From Amorphophallus konjac (lineage: Eukaryota; Streptophyta; Magnoliopsida; Alismatales; Araceae): a DNA stretch of 64,000 bases. A program made the translations under genes and the position numbers. How positions within the stretch are numbered: position 1 is the stretch's first letter; each line of letters starts with the position of its first letter. The stretch is taken from positions 285,930,200 through 285,994,199 of the forward strand of contig CM040125.1 of the NCBI GenBank assembly GCA_022559845.1, in the 5' to 3' direction. Below the pieces are notes generated by a model. The model worked only from the letters and a program-made list of their open reading frames with translations, was not told the DNA's origin and searched no databases. This document shows positions 1 to 10,860 of the stretch, piece by piece.

Positions 1-1
1 G

Positions 2-1231
2 CCAAGCTCGGGTCCAGGAAAAAGTTGGAACCGAGACGGGGAGCACAAGGAACCGTCCCGAAAGTATGAGCGGTACACTCCCTTAACAGCTCCGGTGTAT
101 GAGATATATGAAGACATCAAAGGCCCAGGCCTCCTCCGCCAACCCGAGCCAATGAGGTCGAAGTGCCGCAATCACAGTAAGCATTGCCTGTTCCACAACG
201 ACCACGGGCATCACATCGGTGATTGCCACCAGCTCCAGGATGAGATAGAGCGCCTCGTCCGCCAGGGACACCTATTCCGGTTCGTGGCCGAGCATAAGGA
301 AGACTGAGGCGCCCCAGAGGAAATCGACAACGCCCCTCGTAGGGTTCATATTAACGTCATCGCTGGAGGAGCTGCATCAGAACGAGACAGTGGCCGAGGA
401 AGGAAGCGTCATGCTGAGCGGGTGAGCAGAGCCATCGAGCCTCCCAAGGCCCCACCAAGTGAGCCCCAGGTCATAGTCTTTTCCGACCAAGACCTGGAAG
501 GGTTGACCACCCCGCATGACGATGCCCTAGTCATATCGGCCACGATAAACCATTGTAACGTAGACAGGATTCTAGTTGACAATGGAAGTGCCCCTGATAT
601 ATTATCTTACGAATGTTTCTTTAAGATGGGGGATAATCCGTCTAAACTCCGCCCGATCCGAACCCCCCTTTGCGGGTTCAATGGCTAGGCCACTTATCCC
701 AAGGGAGCCCTAAGCCTATCGGTTACTCTCGGCACCCCACCCAAAACCGTTACGGTCATGGTGGACTTCGTAGTGATCAAGGGTATGAGAGCATACAACG
801 CAATCTTCGACCGAGGAATCCTTAGCCGAACGAAAGCGGTGCCCTCTACCTATCACCAAAAGATGAAGTTCCCCACTAAAAATGGGATGGGGGAAGTTCG
901 AGGAAACCATACGACGGCCAGAAGGTGCTATAATATCTCGGTTGAAACCACAAGGCTGGACAGGAAGAACAAGGGCCCCCGGGAAGTCGAGGAAAAACCC
1001 GCAACCTCTGAGCCTGGAGGCGAGCTGCTAACGGTTTTCCTAAACGACGACCCGACCCTAGGAGTAAAGATTGGAGCCGACCTACTGTCTGAGGTTCAAC
1101 AGCAATACAAAGAGTTTCTTTCCGTGTACATCCGAGTCTTTGCATGGTCTGATGATCAACTCCCTGGAATACCGGAGGAGACGGTGATGCATAAGCTCAA
1201 CCTCGACCCGACCGTGAAGCCTGTACAATAA
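2..1231 (+). pseudogene. Tat-1 gag C-terminus and aspartic protease (pseudogene)
   Basis: One frame is open from base 2 apart from stops at 305, 686 and 1229. Near the start is a zinc-binding pattern CLFHNDHGHHIGDC followed by an E-I-E-R-L segment, typical of the end of Tat-lineage Gag, which packages the RNA. The protease follows around 480-700, with the active-site region VDNGSAPDIL, equivalent to the D-x-G-S-S-A-D-I-L of this lineage, and flap-like sequence after it. It would cleave the Gag-Pol polyprotein in the virus-like particle. The stretch around 1040-1230 (FLNDDPTLGVKIGADL, then KLNLDP) is the usual linker to RT. Family assignment is firm; exact domain borders are inferred. Confidence 0.85.
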
Positions 1232-2951
1232 CACAGAAGGAAGCACGCGCCAGAGAAGCAGGCGATCATCAAGGAGAAAGTCACCAAGGGGAAAAAAATT
1301 GGTCTTTTTAGATCGGTCCTGTACCCCACGTGGCTGGCTAACGTTGTCCTAGTGCCAAAAGCTTCAGGAAAGTGGCGAATGTGCGTGGACTTCACCGACT
1401 TGAACAAGGCTACACCAAAGGACTACTATCCATTACCGAGCATCGACCAACTGGTTGATTCAACCTCGGGCAACGAGATACTCAATTTCCTGGACGCCTA
1501 TTCAGGTTACCACCAGATCAGAATGGATCCAGGAGATATCAAGAAGACCACCTTCATCACCAACTTTGGCGTATACTGCTACACCCGGATGCCTTTCGGG
1601 TTGAAAAACGCTGGAGCCACGTACCAGAGGGTGGTCAATCATATGTTCAAGGGATAGCTCGGCTGAAACATTGAGGCCTATATTGACGACATGCTCGTCA
1701 TGACCCCCAAGGCCGAGGACCACTTCGCCGACCTAGCTGAGACCTTCGACACCCTCCTAAGGCACAATATGAAGCTCAATCCCACCAAGTGTGCCTTTGG
1801 AGTAAGGTCCGAGAAATTCCTGGGTTTCTTAGTCACCCAGCGTGGGATTGAGGCCAACCCCGATAAGGTTCAGGCCATCCTGGACATGCTCCCACCCACC
1901 TGCATCAAAGACGTTCAACGCCTTACTGGGCACATTACCGCGCTTAGCAGATTCCTATCCCGTGCGGCCGAACGATGCCTACCCTTCTTCAAACTATTAA
2001 GGGGGCCCAAAATGGCATTTGCTACGTTCGCATGGGATAAGGAATGCCAAAGAGCATTTACCGAGCTTAAGGAGTTCCTGGCTTCACCCCCGGTGCTTTC
2101 TAAGCCTATCCCAGGTGAAGCCTTGTATCTCTATCTCTCGGTAACTCCATCTACAGTTAGCTCGGTCCTGGTCAGAAATGACTCGGGAGTCGAGAGACCG
2201 GTCTACTACACCAGCAAGGTGCTCAACGAGGTTGAAAGAAGGTACCCCACAATCGAGAAACTCGTGCTAGCGTTGGTTACCTCGGCCAAGCGCCTCCGAC
2301 CCTATTTCTAAGGGCACTCCATCACCGTGCTGATCGACGAACCATTGAAGAGGATCCTCACTCACCCTGAAGCCACATGACGCCTCGTCAAGTGGGCCAT
2401 CATGCTCGGGGCCTATGATATATCATACCGGTCTCGCTCGACTGTCAAGGGACAAGCGCTCGCTGACTTCATTGCCGAGAGCACTATCCCGACTGAAGAA
2501 AAATCCCCGTCTGCGCCCGGGCCAACCTGGGAATTGTTCGTCGACGGATCCTCCAACTCGGTCGAAAGCGACGCTGGAATCCTCTTGAAGTCCCCCGAAG
2601 GAGCAGAGCTATAATACGCCTTGAAGTTCAACTTCCAGGCATCAAACAATGCCTCCGAGTACGAAGCCCTTATCTCAGGAGCCCGCATGGCCCGGTAGCT
2701 GGGGGCTGAGCAAGTTAGAATTCACACTGACTCCCAACTAGTCACTAGCCAGGTCAATGGTGATTACGAAGCTCAAGAAGCACTGATGTTCAAATACCTC
2801 TTGCTGGTCAGAGCCGTGACACAATAGTTCGAGAGTTTTGAGGTAGTCCGAATAGCTCGGGAAGAAAACTCCCGAGCGGATGCCCTCTCTCGACTGGCCT
2901 CCTCTCTTGACCCCGAGGGTACTCGATCGGTCCTTCTCGAAGAGCTAGACT
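1232..2951 (+). pseudogene. Tat-1 reverse transcriptase and dual RNase H (pseudogene)
   Basis: The frame continues from protease. RT shows WLANVVLV, GKWRMCVDFTDLNKA, FLDAYSGYHQI, FGLKNAGATYQR and the catalytic YIDDMLV at about 1679-1699. The connection and first RNase H follow (1820-2310, with VYYTSKVLNEVE). A second, archaeal-type RNase H begins near 2530 (WELFVDGSSN, ASNNASEYEAL, HTDSQLV, NSRADALSRLA), diagnostic of Tat elements. RT copies the RNA genome and RNase H removes RNA from the hybrid. Stops lie at 1655, 1664, 2309, 2378, 2612, 2696, 2825 and 2951; most fall where relatives have Q, R or W, as expected from C-to-T or G-to-A change. Not functional. Confidence 0.9.
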
Positions 2952-4211
2952 GACCGAGCATTGATTCGGAGCTCCTGGCTGTTGACCCGGCCTCCCCAAG
3001 CGACAGGCGCACCCCTTACCTATCGTGGATCCAAGACTCTCAAGAGCCTCCCAACTGCCGGGAAGCCCGAAGATTGAAGTACCAAGCTCGGCGATTCATC
3101 ATTCTAGACAACACTCTCTACTGAAGATCCTTCTCCGGTCCTCTCCTGAAGTGCCTTAGTACTGATGAAGCCAACCGAGCGATTCAAGAAGTTCATGAAG
3201 GCCTGTGCGGAGCGCATTTAGGAGGAAGGTTATTGGTGGCCCACTCTACAGCGCGACTGCTCGACCTACGTATAGCACTGTGACCGATGCTAGTGATTTT
3301 ACCACTTGGTCCATCAGCCGGCAATGGAGCTCATCACCCTACCCGAGTCTTATCCTTTCACTCGCTGGGGAATTGACATCCTCGGGCCGTTCCCTATAGC
3401 TCAGGCCCAGAAGAAGTTCATCATCATCGCCATCGACTACTTCACTAAATGGATCGAGGCCAAAGCCACAGCAAGAATCACTGGGACAGTCGTCTGGAGT
3501 TTCGTCTAGAAGTCGATCATCTGTCGCTACGGCATCCCCCGAATGATAGTGAGCGATAATGGTCGGCAATTTGATTCTCGTTATTTTCGAGACAGATGCG
3601 CCGACCTGGACATTTGCAATCACTTCACCTTGGTCACCCACCCTCAAGCTAAGGGGCTGGTCAAAAATGCTAATAAGACTATCTTAAAAGGCATCAAGAC
3701 CAGGCTCGGCAAAGCCAAGGGTAGCTGGCTTGAGGAATTGCCGAACGTACTTTGGTCACACAGAACGACTCCCAGAATGGCAACCGGTGAAAGTCCCTTT
3801 CAGTTGGTGTACAGCGCTGAGGCTGTTATCCCATTGGAGATTGCCAATCCCTCCCTCCGAGTCATCTGTTTCTCGCCCGAGGCAAACGACTAGAAACTGC
3901 TCGAAAATCTCGACCTAGCGGATGAATTCTGAGAGATTGTCGGCATCCGAGCAACGGAATATCAATGCCGCCTCACTCGATACTACAACGCCGAAGTCCG
4001 AGATAGACATTTTCAATCGGGAAACATCATTTTTAGGAAAGCCGAAGCCTCTCGACCACTTGAGGCTGCGGGCAAGCTATCCCCTAATTGGGAAGGCCCC
4101 TACCGAGTGGTCGAGACGCTCGGGAAAGGAGCATACCGGCTATCTACGATGGAAGGAGAGCCCATCCCTTGGACCTAGAACGTGACTACACTACGCAAGT
4201 TCTACTTCTGA
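2952..4211 (+). pseudogene. Tat-1 integrase (pseudogene with internal deletion)
   Basis: After a linker, the integrase zinc-finger region starts near 3180 (VHEGLCGAHLGG). At about 3224-3229 roughly 30 bp are missing and the frame shifts; the next frame resumes with GYWWPTLQRDCSTYV and the HCDRC zinc cysteines, closed by stops at 3273, 3291 and 3294. The catalytic core is recognisable (FTRWGIDILGPFP, MIVSDNGRQFDS, HPQAKGLVKNANK), though the usual E-x-x-N of the third catalytic motif reads VKNANK, so the acidic residue appears lost. The C-terminal part ends at 4209-4211 (GPYRVVETLGKGAYRL, TLRKFYF). More stops lie at 3507, 3891, 3930 and 4176. Confidence 0.88.
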
Positions 4212-5410
4212 ATATCGAGCATCATGTAAGCAATATGAAAATAAACAAAAGTCTCCTTTCCTTTATTTAAACAACTCGCTTGTACATCAGAAAGGCCGAA
4301 GCCAAGAAAATACATGTCAAAAAAGCAAAAAATCCATCTGGCGCCGCCGTACGAGCCCATCGCTCGGCTGACTCGGTTAACCTTCCTACGTCCAGCCACT
4401 GACTCTGCCTCGTGCAGAAACTGGCTCGGATAAAGGGTAGTCGACCCCGTTGGCTCGGGTAACTCGGAACAAAGGTGACAAAGGGATTAGGAAGGAGAAG
4501 GCTACCTTCCAAGTTGACAGAGATGGAGGAAGTGGAAGAGGGAATACGAATGAAGGCCTCCTCTCTGCCAATCTGCCAACTCTTTCCCTCCAAAGAGTTA
4601 AAGAAATGATGAGAAGGGCAGAAGAGAGAGAAAGAGGCTGCGGAATAAGAGCGGAGAAGCAGGAAGTGGAGAGGAATCTTGAGAGAGATCCCCTCTAGGG
4701 AGCGAGCGAGAAGGGACGGGCGGTAGGGATGCCTGATTCCCCCATCCGTCTGCCATCACGCCCCTCCCCACAAGCGCCGGCCGGAGTTGATAAAAGAAGG
4801 CGACGTGCTTCCGCACGTTGAACCCTCTTTAACCCCGCCCGTCGGCCATCGAACCCCCTTTAAACCTGAAGCAGCAAGGACTCTCTGCCCTCCATCATCG
4901 GTAGCCTCATCTTCCAGAGCGTCTTCCATGCTTCAAATATAACGGCACAACGCTACATGAAGAAAGAATGAGGAAAGACTATCGGGGAAAACCCTAAGCG
5001 GTGGAGAGGAAGGGATGCCCTTCAGACCTTTTATAGGCGAAGGGAGGCTATTTGCCTTAAATGATTCTCCCCTCGAAAACAAGCCAAAGGGACCTCTCCC
5101 TACGAACGGTCACCTCAAACTCCTCGTTTCCGCCCCAGCAGGACACACGAAGCAGCCAAACATTCAAAGCATGAGAGAACGGAAAGACACCTTGTCAGAC
5201 GCTCACCCAACTATCATGCGAGATCCACGCAGAAAGTATCGGCACTTTCCAACTACTATAGATACGCTGAACAAAATACGGCAATGGCGATACAAAAAAG
5301 TTAAGTCTTCATCATAATGCTACTGCCCTACATTTTTTCTTTTACACAACAAGGAAAGCTTTCCTTCGAAAAAGAAAAGACATGCAAGAAGAAAAAGCAA
5401 AGCAGATACA
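4212..5410. other. Tat-1 spacer between pol and the antisense gene
   Basis: About 1.2 kb with no convincing coding region. Short ORFs here have no recognisable domain. There is a purine-rich stretch around 4480-4700 and otherwise unique-looking sequence. In this lineage the position corresponds to the hypervariable 3' untranslated region. Confidence 0.6.
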
Positions 5411-7989
5411 TTAGGCCTCTGGTCCACCCTGAAGCTCGAAAGTGGAAGGCTCAGACGGTCTGCCCCCGGCACCCTCAGTGACGGCTGACCCTGGCACTGA
5501 CCCCATCGGCGTGGGAACTACCTCGGTTGTGCGCCCTCCCGAGGCATCCTGAGTTGGCGATCCCTCGGACGAAGAGCCCCCCTGATCTCCTTCCTCCGAC
5601 GCCGAACCAGAGGAACCGGAGGATGACAAGTCCTAATCATAGCATTGCCCAGACGGGAAATCAATTGTCTCGGACGCCTGCTCCTTTGCGTAAGAGATGG
5701 CACGGTCATAGCCTTGCTTGAATCCCTTGAGGATGCCCCGACGAAGTGTTGTCCCGTAGTAGGGGAGGGCAGCCTCCTTAAGATTGACCCGGTAGGCCTC
5801 CGAGCGTTTGTATCGCTCGAGTGCCTCCACCCTGGCCGATTCCAACCTACCAACGAGTTCGACCTTCTCCCGCTCCACCTCGGATAACCTACGCTCGACC
5901 TCGACCATCTGCTTCTCTGCCTCGGCCCTATCGGCCTCGGCCTCCATCTGTAGACGCACGGCTTCCTCAGCCCCCTCCACCAGCTCAGCGCACTCAGTCT
6001 CCCATCGGCCGTCTAGCTCGACGCGAGCAATGCGCTCCTCTTCAAGAAGCCTGCTCTTCATCTCGAGCGATTTGTGGGCCTTAGCTAGTTGCTCTGTCAG
6101 TGCCCGGGCCTCCGGCTGGCTCGCCCGCGCCAGCTCCCTAACTGAGGAAAGCTCCCGCCGAAGCCCATCACGCTCCTGGGGGAGCCGAGCCATCTTCCTA
6201 TCAGACCCACCCAGGGTCCAAGCTAGGTTTGCCCGCTCTGACTCCGACCGGGCATAAGCTTCTGGCTGAGTGGCCCCCATCTAGGCCAGGATCAAGCCGC
6301 CCTCCATAACCATCTCGAGGGCCGCGGGTGGGTAGGACTGCCTGTCTCCCCCCTTCACCTTCGCGGCTATACCGCGACATACCAAGTACAGAGGGCCCTG
6401 GATGCCGAGCCTCTCTAGAGCCGCCGGAATAGAGACCTCCTCTACGATCGACGTCCCGTCGGTCGGCCCGGATCGAGCCGCGGCTTCGTTCGCCCCTTGT
6501 GCCTCGATCGGTTGGGGCTGCGTCGCCTCTTCTTGCGACCCCCCAGCCTTGACTAGCTCGGCACCTACACCGCCACCCGGAGCGTCGGCCACCCTAATCT
6601 CGGCCGTGGTCCCAGCGTCGCCCGCTTCAATTCCGACCCCCTCGGTTCCTGCTGAGGGGAGAGCCGACCCAGCGCCACATCCATCAGCAAAAGCGGCCCC
6701 GGCCCCCTCCGCTCCTGCTGCGGGGAGAGCCGACCTAGCGCCACCACCATCAGTAAAAGGGGCCCCGTCCCCCTCAGCTCCTACTGCAGGGAGAGCCGAC
6801 CCAACGCCGCCGCCCCCAGAAGCGGCCCTGGCCTCCTCGGCCCCCTCTCGCTCCGCGGATGGGGGAGCCGCCCTAACAAGGTCGACCCTATCTCGCTCGG
6901 AAGAGGGGAGAGTCACCGAGACAGACCCACCTTTGACAATGGAGACGGACCCGGCCTTCTTGGCCCTCTTCTTGGCCTTTACGGCGTCCCGTATCATACC
7001 CTTCACGGGATCCTTGCGTTTGGCCCCCCGCGGCCTAGAAGACCCCACCTGGGCCATCCCCTTGCCCTTATCTCGGGCTCGGGTGCGCCCCTCGGGAGAT
7101 CGCGACCCGTCGGCGGCCGAATCATCACCGAGATTGATCACCGCCCACTCGGCCGCAGGCCCCTCCTCCACAGCCGGTCGCCTGGTGTCTGCACAGAAGA
7201 AAGATGTGGTCAAAAAAAAAATGGTCTCACCATCCGAAGAAGAAGCTGATTCGTGACGTCTGAACCTGTCGAGTGCAGCCGCACAAGAAAACATCACTCG
7301 ATGTTCTCCGGAGTAACCAACTCCTCCGTGGACTGACGATGCTTTAGCAAAATGATTGCATACTCCTCCACGTCCGGAGGAAACTCGTCCTGCCTCACAG
7401 GAATGTTCGGATGGAAATTGGGGATTACGGGACACCTCCAAGTCTCCTCCACTGAGGAAATCCCCACCCAGAAGAACTGAGTTTTCCACCCCTTGTGCGA
7501 AGAATCCTTCGCGGCCAAGGAGACATAGCTCCTATTCCGCCTTGCTTGGATGAAATAGAAGCCCTTCCCGGCAGAGGGATGCACCTTCAACTCGAAAAAA
7601 TAATGAAAGTGGTCCAAGGAAGGAGGAACCCTGCATTGACGGCAGAGGTTGCAAAAGGCGGAAAGAAGAAGATAAGAGTTGGCTACCAACTGTACGGGCA
7701 CCAACCGAAAGAAATTGAGAAGCTTAAGAATAAATGGCTCGAAGGGAAGGCGGAACCCACCCTTCCACGACAGAAGAAAGGTGTAGATATGGCCGGTACG
7801 AGAATCCAAGCTCGTCTCGTGCGGGGCAGTCGCGGCGAAGTAAAACTTATAGGGCAGGTGAAACTGGTGCTCCAGCCTTTTCACCTCTGCCTCCCCCAGC
7901 TCGCTACAGTTTGGAGCCGGCGGTATCACCATCGCCCTCGCCACAAGCTCGCCCTCCCACTCTTCGACCTCCAGATGCTGATCCGCCAT
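5411..7989 (-). pseudogene. Antisense accessory gene of Tat-1 (Transposase_28-like N-terminus, coiled-coil C-terminus)
   Basis: The gene starts at the ATG at 7989. The first 231 residues (to 7294) include LPFEPFILKLLNFFRLVP, CRVPPSLDHFHYFFEL and KGWKTQFFWVG, resembling the plant 'putative gypsy type transposon' domain (Pfam PF04195). The frame then shifts by one near 7300. A second block (about 7290-6281) has a basic KRKD...KAKKRAKKA nuclear-targeting-like run and a low-complexity A/G/P-rich region with a triplicated unit of about 25 residues. The third block (6280-5633) is a long charged coiled coil (repeated E, R, L heptads), and the last (5632-5411) is S/E/G-rich. Blocks two to four share one frame, split only by TAG codons at 6283-6281 and 5635-5633. 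Antisense ORFs here are known in Retand-like elements; their function is unknown. Confidence 0.75.
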
Positions 7990-8461
7990 GGATGTTGGAG
8001 AGGAACTTAAAGAGGAATACTCCCGAGATTTCGAAGACTCCAGAGGAAGAGGAAGCTATCGTACCACCTCTGCGATTACCTCTGCCAACTCTGCGAACGC
8101 CGCTGCAAGCCTCTGCTCTTTTGTCATGTCCTCATGATGCATCAGAGAGCCCCAAAAGCAAGCACGAAGGAGAGCCAAACCTTAAAAACAGAGGGAGTCT
8201 GGAGTGACAACAAGTGCACAATGCCTATATTCCCACGTGGAAGGCGGCGTGTCATTTCGAGCTCCGAGAAAAGGGGGCCCCTTCATTTCAAATCTATCAG
8301 GATCATCATTATTACGGGCCCAGGTGACCACGACACGTGGCTTCTTAACATCGCCAGATCTCCACCCACCCGAGCCACGCTATTCCAAAACCCTAACGGC
8401 TACTCTTCCGAGCTTACCAAAGCTTGGGAGTAGGAGGGGGACAAGTGGAGAGGGGGATTTC
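7990..8461. other. Tat-1 3' untranslated region with polypurine tract
   Basis: No coding potential is evident on the + strand. It also contains the upstream (5') flank of the antisense gene. Just before the LTR lies a purine-rich tract (8429-8457, GGGAGTAGGAGGGGG then AGTGGAGAGGGGGA), the expected primer for plus-strand DNA synthesis. Confidence 0.65.
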
Positions 8462-9224
8462 TGTAGCCCATCTAAGAGCGGCCGAACTAAGTCCATCAGG
8501 ACCAAACGAGGCCCAGCTCATCTAAGTGATAGCCCCATAGGGCCCACTTAGCATCAAAGCCCAATAAAATCACTCGGGATCAAGCCCTTCCTCGGCGGCC
8601 ATTAGGCTCGGAAGGCCAGAGCGTCGGTCCGGTTGGAGGAAGACCCAAGCCCGAGTTATCCCCCTCGCCGGGATAAAAGGTTAGCGCCCCGCGCCCACTC
8701 CGACCGAGCCTGATCCGAGCTATGCTTATCACCCGGAAAGGGCTGGCACTCTTCATGCTTGGGACGACCGACGATTACTTATCCCCGCTGCCGTTGAGAG
8801 CCCTTTATGAGCAGGAGTTCACAAGGATAAGGGACCCACGACCCCTTAAGGCTATAAAGATCTCACGATGAGGACGTATAGAGCCCACGATGAGGACGTA
8901 ACTCCCGCCTGGAACTCCTCAGCTTACGGGACTCATGAGGCTAGCACTCTATTTAAACCTGAGACTCCCTCCAGCGAAAGGTAAGGCCAACACACGCCTA
9001 AAACTCCCTGAGCAGGAACCACTTCACCACCTTGGTGTAGAGGGATCTCGTGCCTCTCTTTCCTCCTCCCTTCATAGCTTCCACCACTGCTCTACTAACT
9101 TAGGCATCGGAGGGTTTACCCCAGGGAACCATCCTAGGACCCCTGATCTGTTTCACTTCCTTGCAGTTCACTATTCGGTGATCATCTCCCTAGCTCAGGA
9201 CCAGCGTGAGATCACGCCTCTTCA
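8462..9224 (+). repeat. Tat-1 3' LTR
   Basis: It starts TGTAGCCC after a polypurine tract and ends CTCTTCA. The right end is fixed by comparison with 52567, where a related LTR ends in CTCTTCA and is followed by a primer-binding site. About 763 bp. A 15-bp unit (CACGATGAGGACGTA) occurs at 8864-8878 and 8886-8900. The R-U5 part (about 9040-9170) is shared with the fragment at 52340-52500 (ATCTCGTGCC, CTTAGGCATC, TTGCAG). The left border is inferred. Confidence 0.7.
8950..8957 (+). promoter_or_regulatory. Probable TATA box of the Tat-1 LTR
   Basis: TATTTAAA lies about 90 bp before the conserved R-U5 block. The related LTR fragment at 52280 has TATATAAA in the same relative place, which supports this as the core promoter. 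Confidence 0.5.
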
Positions 9225-9344
9225 TAGCCAGTATCCCCGGCACATTGAAGAACAAAATACCCTTTCACCCTGGCCCGAGCCTGCCGTTTGGGTGAGGAAT
9301 CAACCCCCCCTCTCCTTGCGCTGACACTACCCCGTGTCAATGAC
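9225..9344. other. Short unassigned stretch
   Basis: About 120 bp between the end of the Tat-1 LTR and the first minisatellite. No feature recognised; it may belong to the element that contributed the 75-bp array. Confidence 0.4.
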
Positions 9345-10115
9345 CTAACCATCTCTCTCCATCCCCTTGGGTGACGAATTACCCATTTGATCTGGACCTC
9401 CTGTCCAGGTCGTTGAATAAATAAACTTTTCTCTCCATCCCTCCGGGTGACGAATATCCCTTTGATTTGGAGCCCCCATCCAGATCATTGAATAAACGAA
9501 CCTTTTCCCCATCCCTTCGGGTGACGAATACCCCTTTGGTTTGGACCTCCCGTCCAGATCATTGACTAAGCAAACTTTTTTCCCATCCCTTCGGGTGACG
9601 AATCCCCCTTTGGTTTGGACCTCCCGTCCAAATCACTGACTAAACAAACTTTTCTCCCCGTCCCTTCGGGTGACGAATCCCCCTTTGATTTAGATCTCCC
9701 GTTCGGATCATTGACTAAAAAAATTCTTCTCCCCGTCCCTTCGGGTGACGAATCCCCCTTTGATTTGGACCTCCCGTCCAGATCATTGGCTAAACAAACA
9801 TTTCTCCCCATCCCTTCGGGTGATGAATACCCCTTTGATTTGGACCTCCCGTCCTGATCATTGACTAAACAAACTTTTTCTCCATCCCTTCGGGTGACGA
9901 ATACCCCTTTGGTTTGGACCTCCCGTCCAGATCATTGACTAAACAAACTTTTTCTCCATCCCTTTGGGTGACGAATACCCCTTTGGTTTGGACCTCCCAT
10001 CCAGATCATTGACTAAACAAACTTTTCTCCCCATCCCTTTGGGTGACGAATCCCCCTTTGATTTGGACCTCCCGTCCAGGTCACTAACTAAATAAACCCT
10101 TCTCTCCGCCCTCGC
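9345..10115. repeat. 75-bp minisatellite, ten units
   Basis: The marker GGGTGACGAA (GGGTGATGAA in one unit) recurs at 9369, 9445, 9519, 9593, 9668, 9743, 9818, 9892, 9966 and 10041, a period of 74-76 bp. Each unit reads roughly CATCCCTTCGGGTGACGAAT, CCCCTTTGATTTGGACCTCC, then CGTCCAGATCATTGACTAAA. Because 75 is divisible by 3, repetitive ORFs run through both strands; these are not genes. The array lies upstream of a probable polypurine tract and LTR, where Tat-type elements keep hypervariable tandem repeats. Confidence 0.93.
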
Positions 10116-10175
10116 AGATTGCCTTCTGACAACTTTGGCTTTCACAGCCTGCTCTCGAACGTCTACTAGCTTTTA

Positions 10176-10321
10176 ACCATCGGCCTCCGGGCCGACAGCT
10201 AGTCAATCATTGGCCCCTGGGCCAACAACTTTTCAGTCATCGGCCCCTGAACCGACAGCTTTTCAATCATCGGCCCCTGAGCCAACAGCTCACCACCATC
10301 GGCGTCCATGCCAATAGCTGT
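10176..10321. repeat. 30-bp tandem repeat, five units
   Basis: ATCGGCCCCTGAGCCAACAG followed by CTTTTCAATC recurs with starts near 10181, 10211, 10241, 10271 and 10300, a period of 29-30 bp. The GGC...GCC parts of each unit are self-complementary. Confidence 0.88.
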
Positions 10322-10328
10322 CCCTATA

Positions 10329-10462
10329 AAAAAAGGAAAGAAGAAGAAGAATAAGAAGAAAAAAAAGAGGAGAAAGAAAGAGAAAAGAAAAGAGAAAATA
10401 AAAAAAGGGAAAGAAAAAAGAGAGAAGAGAGAAAAGAGACAGAAAAGAAAATAAAGAAGATA
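10329..10462. repeat. Homopurine (A/G) tract
   Basis: About 130 bp almost wholly A and G on the + strand, with AAGAAG and GAGAGA runs. On the minus strand it makes spurious F/L/S-rich ORFs. Such tracts can form triplex DNA; nothing more can be claimed. Confidence 0.9.
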
Positions 10463-10656
10463 CTCTATAGGGGAGAGTGCAGCCACGTGCATCGCTTGTC
10501 TCATCCTTCACCCGCGCTACCCGTCGGTGGGGGGGCATTTGTGGAGACTAAAAAATTCTCACCCCATATTTACGTACAGAGGAATAAAGAAGAGAAGAAA
10601 AAAAAAAGAGAAGATGAGAAGAATAAAAGAAGAAAAGGAAGCCCCTCAAGTGCCCA

Positions 10657-10860
10657 TCAATGGCACACCTGCCAAGCCCTCCCAGCGGCACACCCCCTGG
10701 GTGCTCCAATGGTACGCTCCCTGCAGGGCCCTCTTAACGGCGCACTTGCTGCGCCCTTCCAGTGGCACACTCCTTAAACCCCTCGAACGGCACGCCCAAG
10801 TTCCTCCCCCAGCGGCACGCCTTACTGGCTTCTCCAACGGCACGACCCGTTGGCTTGGCT
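10657..10860. repeat. Degenerate ~25-bp GC-rich repeat inside the Tat-2 LTR
   Basis: About eight units of 24-28 bp share a CAGCGGCACACC/CAACGGCACGCC core. The core resembles GCCCGGTACACC of the array at 12861, hinting that the two LTR-like blocks are related. Confidence 0.6.

Larger units (their letters stand above)
1..9224 (+). mobile_element. Tat-1: 5'-truncated Tat/Retand-lineage Ty3/gypsy retrotransposon
   Basis: The window opens inside gag and runs through protease, reverse transcriptase, RNase H, a second RNase H-like domain and integrase, then an antisense accessory gene and a 3' LTR. Two RNase H regions and an antisense ORF between pol and the 3' LTR are known hallmarks of the Tat/Retand lineage. 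The 5' LTR and N-terminal gag lie outside the window. About twenty in-frame stops and one small deletion show that it is dead. Base composition is clearly richer in G+C than the Copia and Tekay elements to the right. Confidence 0.9.

Noticed and set aside
6402..7256. 284-codon + strand ORF rich in P, A and S
   Set aside because: Shadow of the antisense gene; its composition mirrors the A/G/P-rich block on the other strand.
9566..10145. Repetitive ORFs on both strands (units with VPSGDESPFDLDLP or SSPEGTGRK)
   Set aside because: They arise because the minisatellite period is 75 bp, a multiple of three; no start context or domain.
9345..10321. CRISPR-like array
   Set aside because: Units are directly adjacent with no unique spacers, in a plant context with no cas genes.
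10199..10538. F/L/S-rich minus-strand ORFs resembling membrane proteins
   Set aside because: They translate the homopurine tract and the 30-bp repeat.
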